A DNA stretch of 64,000 nt, from the NCBI RefSeq assembly GCF_000820765.1, contig NZ_CCYH01000029.1, positions 124,001 through 188,000 of the forward strand, in the 5' to 3' direction. Below, in pieces: positions 1 to 9,507 of the stretch. The stretch comes from Candidatus Soleaferrea massiliensis AP7 (lineage in GTDB: Bacteria > Bacillota > Clostridia > Oscillospirales > Ruminococcaceae). The position numbers and the translations under genes are program-made. Numbering within the stretch: the stretch's first letter is position 1; each line of letters begins with the position of its first letter. The notes beneath the pieces are model-generated. The model was not told the origin of the DNA, made no database searches, and was given only the letters and a program-made list of their open reading frames with translations.

Positions 1-1372
1 TCTGGAGGCCGCGAAAAAGCATGACCGCAGCCTTCATCATGCCATCCTCTGCGATGTGACCGCGCTGCGCTATGAAAGACTCGGGATCAAGTCGGCGGCC
101 AGAAATTATCTGACGGATACCTACCGGCTGTACGGCCATTGGGGAGCAGAGGGCAAGTGCGCCCGGATGCGGCAGGACTACCCGGATCTGGCCGGCCTGT
201 GGAAGAACGACAGCCGGCAGAGTACCCTGTCGGAAGCTTCCATCCGCACCACCGCTTCGCTGGATATGCGCTCTGTGCTGAAGGCATCCCAAGCCATTTC
301 GGAGGAGCTTGAACTGGAAGGCATCCTGGAAAAGCTGATCCACAGTCTCCTGGAATGTGCGGGAGCACAGCATATCTACTATCTAAGCCAGACGGATTCC
401 GGGTATGAGATCCAGGCGGAGGGTCATTCCGGGGCCAAGGATGTATGCATCGTATCAAAGCGGCCGGCGGAGGGCCGGGATATTCCGCTGAGCATCGTGT
501 CGTATGTGGAGAGAACGCTGGAGGCCGTGATCCTGGAAGACGGTGAGAACTCCAGAGTCTTCGGGAAGGACATCCATATTAAAGAGAACCACTGCAAGTC
601 GGTCCTTTGTATGCCCATCCTCAGTAAGGGGGAGCTAAAGGGCATCCTCTACTTGGAAAATAACCTGGCCGCGGGCGTCTTTGACCAGCGAAGAAAAGAA
701 AATCTTATGCCCATTGCGGCACAGCTGGCTATTTCTCTTGAAAATGCCTATTTATATGAGCATCTGCGCTTTCTGGTAGACGAGCGGACGAAGGCGCTGC
801 TGGAGGAGATCAAGGTGCGCAAGCGGGCGGAGGAAAAGTTGGCCCATATGGCAAACTACGACGCTCTCACCGGACTTCCCAACCGCAGACTGTTTCACAA
901 AATCCTATCCCGGCTGCTCCTGGAGGCAGAAACCAGCGGACAGCTGCTTGCTGTCCTCTACTTGGATTTGGATGGATTCAAAGAGGTCAACGACACCTAT
1001 GGCCATGAAAAGGGTGATCTGGTATTGGAGGAGACAGCCAGACGGCTGATCCGTGCTGTGCGCGGCAGCGATATCGTGTTCCGTATGGGGGGTGACGAGT
1101 TCGTTCTGCTGTTGAGCCGAATCAGAGCGGACGAAGAGATCCGGCACGTCTGCGATCGGATTCTCTCTGAGATCAGGCAGCCTTTCCAGCTCTCAGAGGA
1201 CCTGTTTGTTGAAATGACTGCAAGTATCGGGGTCAGCGTCTATCCCAGGGATGGTCAGGATGAAAAGGAACTTCTCTCCCGCGCCGACCAAGCCATGTAC
1301 AGGATCAAAAAAAGCGACAAAAACTTTTACTCGTTCACAGAGCCTTTTTCTGAAGCGCAGGAAAAGTCTTAA
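1..1372 (+). CDS. GAF-GGDEF regulator, C-terminal part (start lies outside window)
   Basis: The reading frame is open from the first bases, so this is the 3' end of a longer gene. The first ~60 residues (AARNYLTDTYRLYGHWGA region) match the linker that follows the ATPase part of large AAA/serine-threonine-kinase-like signalling proteins. Next comes a GAF domain (about codons 95-240), a coiled linker, and a GGDEF domain with an intact MGGDEF motif and the upstream LDLDGFKEVND metal/substrate motif. An active diguanylate cyclase making c-di-GMP, controlled by a GAF ligand, is therefore likely. No EAL domain follows. The internal GTG at 56 is a possible but unneeded start. Two hybrid kinases follow on the same strand. 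The domain assignment is firm; the role of the missing N-terminus is inferred. Confidence 0.85.
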   Translation, partial: LEAAKKHDRSLHHAILCDVTALRYERLGIKSAARNYLTDTYRLYGHWGAEGKCARMRQDYPDLAGLWKNDSRQSTLSEASIRTTASLDMRSVLKASQAISEELELEGILEKLIHSLLECAGAQHIYYLSQTDSGYEIQAEGHSGAKDVCIVSKRPAEGRDIPLSIVSYVERTLEAVILEDGENSRVFGKDIHIKENHCKSVLCMPILSKGELKGILYLENNLAAGVFDQRRKENLMPIAAQLAISLENAYLYEHLRFLVDERTKALLEEIKVRKRAEEKLAHMANYDALTGLPNRRLFHKILSRLLLEAETSGQLLAVLYLDLDGFKEVNDTYGHEKGDLVLEETARRLIRAVRGSDIVFRMGGDEFVLLLSRIRADEEIRHVCDRILSEIRQPFQLSEDLFVEMTASIGVSVYPRDGQDEKELLSRADQAMYRIKKSDKNFYSFTEPFSEAQEKS

Positions 1373-1442
1373 AAGAAAACACCATACCCAGCGGCGGCCG
1401 GCGTGAGCAAGACCATTGTTGGTAATGGAAAGGATGAGATCG

Positions 1443-4400
1443 ATGGAAAAAACAATGACGGCCTGGGAGACCTTTCAGGCTTTTTGCAGCGCCTGGTTCG
1501 AGCGGAGAAACGCCGAGGAGGTCTATGCCTTTTTAGGCGATGAGTTCTGCTTTGTGGGGACTGGGGAGGACGAGTTTGCCCACAGCCCCCAGGAGATGAG
1601 AGATTACCTGGTCCGGGACATCCAGGAGATCCCCGAGCCCTTCACGGTGGAGCTTACGCTCTTTCAAGAGCAGGAGATCAGCCAGGACATCCGCAATCTG
1701 TCCGTGGGGATGCTTCTCAAGAATACCCAGTATCGCTGGCGGCTGCGGGGATTCTTTACCCTGGTCCGGCAGCGGGGGGCCTGGCGGCTGCGCACCCTGT
1801 GGTTTTCCGAGCCCAGCAGCAGCCAACGGGGCGAAGAGCATTATCCCCGCGCCCTGGTGATGGAGCACGTCGCCAGACAGAGACAGGAATTGCTCAACGA
1901 CTCCCTGCCCGGCGGTATGATGGGCGGGTATATCGAGGAGGGATTCCCCTTCTATTTTGTGAACAACCGGATGTTGAAGTATCTGGGCTATGCCAGCGAG
2001 GCGGAGTTTGTTGCAGATATCGAGGGTATGGTTTCCAACTGTATGCACCCGGACGATCGGGCCAAAGTGGACGAGGAAGTAGCCCGTCAAATAGCGGAGC
2101 GCGGGGAGTACATGGTGGAGTACAGGATGAAGCGCCAGGACGGCTCCTATATTTGGGTCCACGACCTGGGGCGCGAAGTCACGGCGGAGAACGGCAAGCC
2201 GGCCATCATCTCCGTATGCATCGACATTACGGCCCAGAAAAAGGCCCAGGCCGAGGTCGTACATCTCTATAACAACGTCCCCGGCGCGGTGTTCCGCGTC
2301 AGGTATGATGTGGATTTTTCCGTCGCGGACGCCAACGACGGGCTGTATGAACTGCTGGGCTATACCCGGGAGGAATTTACCGCCCTGGGTAATCAGATCG
2401 CCGCCGTGATCTATCCCGACGACCTGGAGGCTGTGCGGGACAAGCTGTTGGCGGAGGAGAACCGGGACAATACCATACAGGATGAGCACCGTCTTGTCTG
2501 TAAGGACGGACGCGTCAAATGGATCTCGCTGAAGACCCAGGTGATGCCCGGAGACGACGGGGCGCCGTATTTTTACGGATTCCTCGTGGATATCACCGAC
2601 GAGAAACTGGCTCAGGAACGCATCCGGGAACTGTACGAAAAGGAACTGACCTACTTTGCTCAGGCCGCTTCCTTGGAGGGCAGCATCCAGGGGCGGGTCA
2701 ATGTCACACAGGACAGGGTCGAGAGCTATCAATCCACAGCCGATTGCGCCATCGCCCGGACGGGAGACACCTACGAGCAGGCGGTTAGTCAACTGGCGGA
2801 CTCAGCCGTAGATGCGGCATATGAGGAATACCTGCGTCAATCACTTGAAAGAACACAGGTACTAAATGAGTTTTCCGCCGGTAAAACAGACCTCCATTTT
2901 GAATTTCTGCGAAAACGAAATGACGGCAGTGCTTTTTGGAGCAGGACCAGCTTCAAGTATCACCAAAATCCGGAGAGCGGTGATGTGATCGCATTCTTCT
3001 ACACCATCGACATCACGGAGCAAAAAATACAGGAGCAGCTTCTGAGCAAAGTGACCGAACTGGACTATGAGGTCCTGTCCGACATCGACATCCGGCAGGA
3101 CACCTTCCATGTGGTCTCATACCACGCCGGTATGGAGACCCTCATGCCGGCGAAAGGACGTTTTCAGGCGGAGGCGGAGACCATTGCGGACACTACGATG
3201 GATACCGCGGCGGGACAGAAATATCTTGCCAAGCTGGATCCCGCTTATATGCAGCGTGAATTAGCCGAGCAGGGCAGCTACAGCTTTATGGCAGAGACCC
3301 GTGACGGGCACGGGAATACCCGGGTCAAGCGGTATCAGGTCTTTTATATCAGCCGGGAGCTGGGCCGGGTGTGCATCGCGCGCACCGACGTCACTGACAT
3401 CATCCGCCAGGAGCAGCAGCAGAAGGAGGCTTTGGCCGCCGCCCTGGCCGCCGCAGAGCAGGCCAACGCGGCCAAGACGGACTTTCTCTCCCGCATGAGC
3501 CACGAGATCCGCACCCCCATGAACGCCATCATCGGCATGAGCGCCATCGCCGCCCAGTCCATCGATAACGAGGAGCGCGTGGCCGACTGTATCTCCAAAA
3601 TCGGCATCTCCTCCCGCTTCCTGCTCTCCCTCATCAACGACATCCTGGATATGAGCCGAATCGAGAGCGGCAAAATGCTGCTGAAAAATGATAAGATCCC
3701 TATTGAGGACTTTCTAAACGGGCTCAACGCCATCTGCTACGGCCAGGCGGCGGCAAAGTGCGTGGAGTATGAGTGCATCGTGGACCCCACCCTGGACGAT
3801 TTTTATATGGGGGACGCCATGAAGCTCCAACAGGTGCTGCTTAACATCCTGTCCAACGCCATCAAGTTCACCGGCGAGGGCGGTAAGGTCACCTTCTCCG
3901 CTGCGGCCCATAGAAAGGGCAAGAGCGGCGCCACCCTCCGCTTTATCGTCAACGATACCGGGATCGGAATCAGCGAGGATTTTCTCCACCATATGTTCGA
4001 GCCCTTCGCCCAGGAGTCCATGGGCACTACGGCCGTGTACGGCGGCACCGGGCTGGGGCTGGCCATCTCCAAGAACATCGTGGACATGATGGGCGGAAAG
4101 ATCGCCGTGCGGTCCATCAAGGGCATTGGGTCTGAGTTCACAGTGGATGTACAATTGGGCATCACGGAGGAGGAGCTGCTCCGCCACAACAGGAAAAAGG
4201 CGCTCCCCAATTTTTCCGCTCTGAAGACTCTGGTGGTGGACGATGATGTGGCGGTATGCGAAAGCGCCGTGGACACACTCAAGGAAATGGGAATCACCGC
4301 CGAATGGGTAGACAGCGGACGCAAGGCCATCGAACGGGTACAATCGATGTGGAACACAGGAAAGCATTACGATATGATCCTCATCGACTGGAAGATGCCG

Positions 4401-5033
4401 GATATCGACGGCATCGAAACTGCCCGGCGCATCCGTGCTATTGTGGGGCCGGAGGTCACCATCATTATTATAACGGCCTATGACTGGGCTTCCATCGAAC
4501 ACGAGGCCACGTTGGCAGGCGTCAATCTGCTGATGAGCAAGCCCATGTTCAAGTCCTCCCTGATTTCCGCTTTCTCCAAGGCGCTGGGTGAAAAAGAGGA
4601 AATCAGCGCAGGAAATAAGCCTATGGTCTTTGATTTTACCGGACGCCGGATCCTTTTGGTCGAGGATAACGCCATCAACACCGAAGTGGCTATGGTCCTG
4701 CTTGCAAGCAAAGGCTTTTCCGTGGACACGGCAGAGAATGGGCTGCGGGCAATCGAGCTGTTCAGCAAAACCGAGGCAGGCTTTTACGACGCTATTTTGA
4801 TGGATATCCGAATGCCGCAGATGGATGGCCTGACGGCGGCCAATAATATCCGCCACATGAGCAATGCTGACGCCAAAACCATCCCCATCATCGCCATGAC
4901 TGCCAATGCGTTTGACGACGACATGGAAAAGAGCAAGGCGGCCGGCATGAACGCGCATTTGGCCAAACCCATTGAACCGGAGAGGTTGTATCAGGTCCTC
5001 TACGACTTTATTTTAAGCCAGGAGGAGGAATAG
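1443..5033 (+). CDS. multi-PAS hybrid sensor histidine kinase with two receiver domains
   Basis: About 1196 residues from ATG 1443, chosen because an AAGGATGAG-like ribosome site lies just upstream; in-frame ATG 1425 and TTG 1416 are alternatives. Order of parts: an NTF2/SnoaL-like sensor fold at the N-terminus (about 1-135), at least two clear PAS/PAC units (about 145-395), further PAS-like segments to about 660, a coiled linker rich in Ala and Glu, HisKA with the phospho-acceptor in SHEIRTPMNAIIGM (His687), a HATPase domain (NAIKFTGEGGK, GGTGLGLAI), then two receiver domains with likely phosphorylated Asp982 (LIDWKMPD) and Asp1121 (LMDIRMPQMDG). The first receiver sequence is more divergent. 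No membrane segment is seen, so cytosolic sensing is inferred. The stop is 3 bases before the Hpt gene, which fits a phosphorelay. Confidence 0.9.
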   Translation: MEKTMTAWETFQAFCSAWFERRNAEEVYAFLGDEFCFVGTGEDEFAHSPQEMRDYLVRDIQEIPEPFTVELTLFQEQEISQDIRNLSVGMLLKNTQYRWRLRGFFTLVRQRGAWRLRTLWFSEPSSSQRGEEHYPRALVMEHVARQRQELLNDSLPGGMMGGYIEEGFPFYFVNNRMLKYLGYASEAEFVADIEGMVSNCMHPDDRAKVDEEVARQIAERGEYMVEYRMKRQDGSYIWVHDLGREVTAENGKPAIISVCIDITAQKKAQAEVVHLYNNVPGAVFRVRYDVDFSVADANDGLYELLGYTREEFTALGNQIAAVIYPDDLEAVRDKLLAEENRDNTIQDEHRLVCKDGRVKWISLKTQVMPGDDGAPYFYGFLVDITDEKLAQERIRELYEKELTYFAQAASLEGSIQGRVNVTQDRVESYQSTADCAIARTGDTYEQAVSQLADSAVDAAYEEYLRQSLERTQVLNEFSAGKTDLHFEFLRKRNDGSAFWSRTSFKYHQNPESGDVIAFFYTIDITEQKIQEQLLSKVTELDYEVLSDIDIRQDTFHVVSYHAGMETLMPAKGRFQAEAETIADTTMDTAAGQKYLAKLDPAYMQRELAEQGSYSFMAETRDGHGNTRVKRYQVFYISRELGRVCIARTDVTDIIRQEQQQKEALAAALAAAEQANAAKTDFLSRMSHEIRTPMNAIIGMSAIAAQSIDNEERVADCISKIGISSRFLLSLINDILDMSRIESGKMLLKNDKIPIEDFLNGLNAICYGQAAAKCVEYECIVDPTLDDFYMGDAMKLQQVLLNILSNAIKFTGEGGKVTFSAAAHRKGKSGATLRFIVNDTGIGISEDFLHHMFEPFAQESMGTTAVYGGTGLGLAISKNIVDMMGGKIAVRSIKGIGSEFTVDVQLGITEEELLRHNRKKALPNFSALKTLVVDDDVAVCESAVDTLKEMGITAEWVDSGRKAIERVQSMWNTGKHYDMILIDWKMPDIDGIETARRIRAIVGPEVTIIIITAYDWASIEHEATLAGVNLLMSKPMFKSSLISAFSKALGEKEEISAGNKPMVFDFTGRRILLVEDNAINTEVAMVLLASKGFSVDTAENGLRAIELFSKTEAGFYDAILMDIRMPQMDGLTAANNIRHMSNADAKTIPIIAMTANAFDDDMEKSKAAGMNAHLAKPIEPERLYQVLYDFILSQEEE

Positions 5034-5036
5034 AAA

Positions 5037-5402
5037 ATGGCAGATCTAAAAGAAGTCTTTCAGAAATACGGTATTGACTATGAAACCACAATGTCCCGAT
5101 TTATGGGCAACGAAAAGATATATTTGAAAATACTCTCCATGCTGCCACGGGATGAGAATCTACGTAAACTGGATCAGACATTACAGGCCGGCGACTACCC
5201 CGCCGCTTTTGACGCGGCCCATACATTAAAGGGTATGGCCGGCAACCTTGGTCTGACACGGCTTTATCAGGCGATTTGCGCCATCGTAGAGTCTCTGCGC
5301 ACCGGAGTGCCGGGGGAGGATTGCGCCGTCCTGTTCCAGTCCGTAAAGGAAGAATTTGAACGGGCCGCCGGTCTGGTGGAGCTGCTGAAAGAGGTGGAGT
5401 AA
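5037..5402 (+). CDS. Hpt domain phosphotransfer protein
   Basis: A 121-residue stand-alone histidine phosphotransfer domain. The phospho-accepting His62 sits in the signature AAHTLKGMAGNLGL, and the protein is predicted all-helical as Hpt bundles are. It lies between two hybrid kinases, 3 bases after one and 1 base before the other, so it is probably co-translated with them and shuttles phosphate between their receiver domains or to an unlinked output regulator. Neither neighbouring kinase has its own Hpt domain, which supports that role. No DNA-binding or enzymatic output protein is encoded in the cluster, so the final target is unknown. Confidence 0.88.
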   Translation: MADLKEVFQKYGIDYETTMSRFMGNEKIYLKILSMLPRDENLRKLDQTLQAGDYPAAFDAAHTLKGMAGNLGLTRLYQAICAIVESLRTGVPGEDCAVLFQSVKEEFERAAGLVELLKEVE

Positions 5403-5403
5403 A

Positions 5404-8400
5404 ATGGAACTGACCAACGAATTGAGAGCGGTCCTCGACAGCATCCCCAGCGGTCTGTGCATCTACCAGGTACAACAGAGGCGGCTTTACCCGCAGTATC
5501 ATAATCCCGCCTTTTATAAAGTGCTGGGGTATAACAACACGCATATTGCTCAAGTCAAGGAGCAGGTGACCTTTATCGGCATCCATGAGGACGACCGCGC
5601 CGCGCTGCTGGAAACCCTGAACGACCTGCTGAACGGCGGGGAGATGATGCGGCATACCTGCCGGGTTTTCCACGACGGACTGGGAGAATACCGGTGGATC
5701 CAAATAGAGGGTTCCCGGAGGGTGCGGCCTGATGGGAACGAGTTCCTGTACGTGGCATACAGTGATGTGACCGAGCAGCGGCGGCTGGAGCAGTACTTTC
5801 AAAACACTCTGAAAAACCTCCCCGGCGGCGTGGTGGTGGTCCGCTATGAAACGGACGGGAGTATCATCCCTGAGTATATATCGGAAGGGCTTGCGGCAAC
5901 CACGGAGATGCCGCTGGAAGAAACCTGGAAGCTGTATCGTGAAGACGCCCTGACAGGGGTCCACCCGGAGGACCTGGAGCGTGTCCAGACGGAACTGGAG
6001 AAGTACTTTGCCAGCGGGAAAAGCCACTGGGAGATCGAATACCGGCTTCTGAAGGGCTCAGGGGACTACGTGTGGGTAAAGAATACCCTCTCCCTCATCG
6101 AGCACGAGGGCGGAGAGCGGAAAATTTATTCCGTCTACAACGATATGACAAAGGAGCGGGAGGAGCGCGCCCGTGTCCGGCAACAGTACAACGAGCTGCT
6201 GCTGCGCCACCATCAGAGGACCGACCCCAACGTGCTGGTGACGGGCCACTGCAATATTACCCAAGACCGGATCATTCAGATCAGCGACCAGACCGGCGTA
6301 GGGCTTTTGGAGACCTTCGGCACCGTCCGCGAGGCATTCTTTGACGGTCTTTCCACCCTGGTCGTGGACGGGAAGGAGCAGCGTATTTTCCGTGACACCT
6401 ACCTGCGAGAACCTTCCCTGGCTGCTTTTCAACGAGGTGAAACCAAGCAGGTAAAGAATTTCTTTGTCCAACTTCCCAATGAGGATACCGGCCGGTATGT
6501 GCAAATAGAGATGAATATGGTGTCAACCCCGGACAGCGGCGATGTGACCGGGATTCTTACGGTGATCGATATCACCGAACAGGTCGTTGCCGACCGCATC
6601 GTCCATCAGCTCTCCGTCACCGGTTATGACTTTGTAGCGGATTTGAATCTGAAGAGGGACACGTATCTCATACTCTCCCAGGATGAGAAAGCAAACTGTG
6701 TCCCCCCGCGCCAGGGCGTCCACTCGGCTTGGGTGACCGGAATGCTGGAATCCAGGGTCGTGCCCCGGGACCGGGAGCAGTACCGGGATTATTTGGACAC
6801 CCAGCGTATGTTGGCGCTGCTTCAGCATGGACAGGCCTATACGTTTGCGTTCTCAATGGTGGACGATGCGGGCGATGTCCGAGCCAAAAATGTGACTGTC
6901 TCCCCCATCGACCTACGGCTGGGCCGTGTGTGCCTGTCCAGGACGGACATCACTGATTCCATCCGGGAGCAGCAGCGGCTGCTCCGGGTAATAGCCTATA
7001 CCTGTGAGCTGGCCTGCTTCATCGACGCCGTCACGGGGGAGTTTTCTATGTACACCAGGCAGATGGTCCTGGAAAACCTGCCTCCCCACACTGCCCTGGA
7101 CTATAACGCGGTGCTGGACAACTTAGCGGGGTATTTTGAGACGGCTATGAGCCGCGAGACGGTGAAACGGCAATTTCACCTGCAGACTCTGCTCGGCAGT
7201 CTGATGCAAAAGCCCGAGGGCTATGATTTTGTACTGCCCTACCGCGCGCAAGACGGCTTGCGGTACAAGCAGGTCAACGTACTGTGGGGCGATCAGAACC
7301 ACAAGACGGTCTGTCTGGTGCGCTCCGACGTGACCGATATGCTTGCCACGGAGCGGGCGGCGAAGGCGGAGTTAGAGCGGGCCCTGGAACTGTCCCGGGA
7401 AGCCAGCCGGGCCAAGAGCGATTTCCTTTCGGCCATGAGCCACGATATCCGCACGCCCATGAACGCCATCATGGGGATGACTACGCTGGCCAAGGCCAAC
7501 ATCGGCGACACAGGCCGGGTCCTGGACTGCCTGCAAAAAATATCCGTCTCTTCCAATCACCTGCTCAGTTTAATCAACGATATTTTGGATATGAATCGGA
7601 TTGAACGCGCCCAAATTACGCTGAACCGGGAGAAAATTTATCTGCCGGATCTGGTAAAGCAGATCGGCGCCATCATCGCGCCCCAGGCCGACCGGGCCGG
7701 TCTCCAATATGACATACAGCTCAGCGAAATCAAAAATCCCTTTATTTACGGAGACGCCCTGCGCATCAGCCAGATTTTGATCAACATACTGGGCAACGCG
7801 GTCAAATTTACGCCGCCGGGCGGTACAGTTCGGCTATCCGTCGAGGAACTTGCCGCACAAGGAGACATGCATTGGGCGCGTTATCGTTTCACCACCAGCG
7901 ACACAGGGGTCGGAATGGAAAAAGATATTCAGGACCATCTCTTTGAACCCTTTGTCCGCAGCAATGCCGTGTCCCGCGTGGAGGGGTCCGGCCTGGGCCT
8001 GAGCATCGTTAAGGGTCTGGTGGACTTGATGGAGGGCGAAATAGAGGTGCAGAGCACGCCGGGGATGGGATCTACCTTTCTGATTGAGTTAACGTGCGAG
8101 ATCACGCCTGCCGACGAACGGCGGGATACCTCCGAACCTCAGCCGTCGGGTGGTATTGAGGAGGGCCTTTTTGCCGGGCGTCGCTTTTTAATCGCGGAGG
8201 ACAATGCAATCAACTCGGAGATCATTTGTGAGATCCTGCAGATGTGCGGGGCGGAGACTGTGGTAAGGAGCAATGGAGCTCTGGCTGTGGAGTCGTTTTG
8301 CACCGCAGTCCCCGGGACTTACGATGCCATCCTGATGGATATTCAGATGCCGGAGATGGACGGCTATGCGGCCGCACGATTCATACGGTCAAACAAAAGA

Positions 8401-8592
8401 CCCGACGCTAAAACCCTTCCCATTATCGCCATGACCGCAAACGCATTTGAGGAGGATGTTGCGGCGGCACTTGAGGCAGGAATGGATGCACATATTGCAA
8501 AGCCTGTAGATATTGGCATACTCTGTTCAACGCTGGGCAAGTTGATGGATACGGAAACACCGACTTTGGATACAGAACACAGCGAGCGTTAA
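5404..8592 (+). CDS. multi-PAS hybrid sensor histidine kinase with one receiver domain
   Basis: A 1062-residue soluble hybrid kinase, paralogous to the one at 1443-5033. Several PAS/PAC units occupy the first ~640 residues (for example near 10-130, 140-265 and 290-400), followed by a linker, HisKA with SHDIRTPMNAIMGM (His680), HATPase (ILGNAVKFTPPGG, GSGLGLSIV) and a single C-terminal receiver with Asp979 in LMDIQMPEMDG and the MTANAF/AKP motifs of the phosphorelay type. It starts 1 base after the Hpt stop. The two kinases share architecture but not the N-terminal NTF2-like domain, so they may sense different cues and converge on the same Hpt. Just after the stop, an out-of-frame stretch to ~8700 could be read as a decayed C-terminal tail, but this is weak. 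Confidence 0.9.
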   Translation: MELTNELRAVLDSIPSGLCIYQVQQRRLYPQYHNPAFYKVLGYNNTHIAQVKEQVTFIGIHEDDRAALLETLNDLLNGGEMMRHTCRVFHDGLGEYRWIQIEGSRRVRPDGNEFLYVAYSDVTEQRRLEQYFQNTLKNLPGGVVVVRYETDGSIIPEYISEGLAATTEMPLEETWKLYREDALTGVHPEDLERVQTELEKYFASGKSHWEIEYRLLKGSGDYVWVKNTLSLIEHEGGERKIYSVYNDMTKEREERARVRQQYNELLLRHHQRTDPNVLVTGHCNITQDRIIQISDQTGVGLLETFGTVREAFFDGLSTLVVDGKEQRIFRDTYLREPSLAAFQRGETKQVKNFFVQLPNEDTGRYVQIEMNMVSTPDSGDVTGILTVIDITEQVVADRIVHQLSVTGYDFVADLNLKRDTYLILSQDEKANCVPPRQGVHSAWVTGMLESRVVPRDREQYRDYLDTQRMLALLQHGQAYTFAFSMVDDAGDVRAKNVTVSPIDLRLGRVCLSRTDITDSIREQQRLLRVIAYTCELACFIDAVTGEFSMYTRQMVLENLPPHTALDYNAVLDNLAGYFETAMSRETVKRQFHLQTLLGSLMQKPEGYDFVLPYRAQDGLRYKQVNVLWGDQNHKTVCLVRSDVTDMLATERAAKAELERALELSREASRAKSDFLSAMSHDIRTPMNAIMGMTTLAKANIGDTGRVLDCLQKISVSSNHLLSLINDILDMNRIERAQITLNREKIYLPDLVKQIGAIIAPQADRAGLQYDIQLSEIKNPFIYGDALRISQILINILGNAVKFTPPGGTVRLSVEELAAQGDMHWARYRFTTSDTGVGMEKDIQDHLFEPFVRSNAVSRVEGSGLGLSIVKGLVDLMEGEIEVQSTPGMGSTFLIELTCEITPADERRDTSEPQPSGGIEEGLFAGRRFLIAEDNAINSEIICEILQMCGAETVVRSNGALAVESFCTAVPGTYDAILMDIQMPEMDGYAAARFIRSNKRPDAKTLPIIAMTANAFEEDVAAALEAGMDAHIAKPVDIGILCSTLGKLMDTETPTLDTEHSER

Positions 8593-8740
8593 TCTGACTA
8601 GCGGCGGTCTTTGGATAGGGGAAGCCTTTGAAAATGAGCTGACAAAAATCGCAAAAGACTGCACCCAAAGGAACTACGGATGATTACAGATTTGGCAGTG
8701 GCTATGATAGAGCTATGCGAAAAAGAGAATTGATACAAAA

Positions 8741-8777
8741 TAAAAAAGAGCTGTCAGTTCGCAGCTGTGACAGCTCT
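8741..8777 (-). terminator. terminator of the former tRNA-Ser gene
   Basis: A 10-bp perfect stem (8747-8756 with 8768-8777, arm AGAGCTGTCA) is followed on the minus strand by TTTTTTA. It lies ~54 bases downstream of the 3' end of the tRNA-Ser fragment and points the same way, so it was probably that gene's terminator. On the plus strand there is no U-tract, so it is unlikely to stop the kinase transcript. Confidence 0.6.
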
Positions 8778-8830
8778 CAAGGCAAAAGTAATGGGTCCAT
8801 TCGCTAAAATCATCCCATTACAGAACGCTC

Positions 8831-8888
8831 TGGCGGAAGAGGTGGGATTCTAACCCACGAGTCACGTTAGGGACTACCGCGTTTCGAG
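8831..8888 (-). other. 3' half of a tRNA-Ser gene (anticodon CGA), probable attachment site
   Basis: Read on the minus strand, this segment gives the loop CTCGAAA (anticodon CGA), the 3' anticodon stem CGCGG, a long variable arm closed by AGTC/GACT, a T-arm GTGGG-loop-CCCAC, the acceptor strand CTCTTCC, discriminator G and an encoded CCA. A long variable arm and discriminator G73 are hallmarks of tRNA-Ser. The 5' half (acceptor, D-arm and 5' anticodon stem) is absent: bases beyond 8888 do not pair. A 3' tRNA fragment beginning at the anticodon loop is the classical remnant left by integration of a mobile element into a tRNA gene. The geometry puts the element on the higher-coordinate side. 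Confidence 0.7.
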
Positions 8889-8896
8889 AAAAGAGA

Positions 8897-9290
8897 TCAT
8901 CCCCCAAAAGGTATATCGCGGTGTTTTAGCTTATTGTGCTGAGCAACTGATGCTGATTCAGCGGGAAATCCGTATGGAAGTGTTTTAGATATGTCGTCGT
9001 TGAAGATGTTGGCGGCAAGTGCTAAAACGGAGAATACTGCAGCACGGAGATGAACGGAGACCCGGATCTGCCGTGAAGCCTCATGACCGTTTATCACCGG
9101 CATCTGGATATCTACCAGAACCGCGTCGGTACAGCTCGGCTGGAAGACCGTGAACAGGTTCACCGCTTTTTCCCTGTTAGCGGCGCATCCCACCTCGGCG
9201 TCGTACATACGCAGCAGATCCGTCACGATTTTCTGGTTAATCGGTTATTCTCCGCCAACGAATACCTCCCAGCCGGCAGCTGTTCCGTAT
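8897..9290 (-). pseudogene. decayed receiver (REC) domain fragment
   Basis: The minus strand encodes a recognisable receiver-domain stretch: INQKIVTDLLRMYDAEV, then DAVLVDIQMPVINGHEASRQIR with the phospho-Asp loop, then a degenerate ALAANIFNDD segment where MTANAF is expected. A frame break near 9245-9260 separates it from an LAEN-type N-terminal strand (normally AEDNPINQ). No promoter, start codon with ribosome site or partner domain is present. It is best read as the relic of the C-terminus of a hybrid histidine kinase like those at 1443-8592. The rest of the 8593-9555 gap shows no further gene. Confidence 0.55.
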
Positions 9291-9507
9291 CGGCCTTTTT
9301 CTCCTGAACAGGGCGACGTTCCAGGGCGTCCTTAATCATCGCATGAACACAGTATCTGCCGAATCGCTGCTTAAACTGCCCCTATACTATTTAACGGTAT
9401 AACAAATGGACAGGAAAATAATCATAGGCATATAACAGAAGTTTTAGAACTGCGATATGATCAAAATTCAACGGAATAATTTTACAATTTTAGAACTCTG
9501 TATATTT

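Noticed and set aside
1533-2792. Long minus-strand frame opposite the first hybrid kinase
   Set aside because: Composition is typical of an antisense shadow of a GC-rich gene; no start signal or domain.
3714-4958. 414-codon minus-strand frame opposite the kinase core and receivers
   Set aside because: It mirrors conserved HATPase/REC coding and has no recognisable motif of its own.
8593-8735. A possible short gene or Hpt-like tail after the second hybrid kinase
   Set aside because: A readable stretch (IGEAFENELTKIAKDC) exists out of frame, but it has no start and is too short to support a gene.
9083-9335. Plus-strand frames in the 8.9-9.3 kb gap
   Set aside because: They are shadows of the minus-strand receiver relic and lack ribosome sites.
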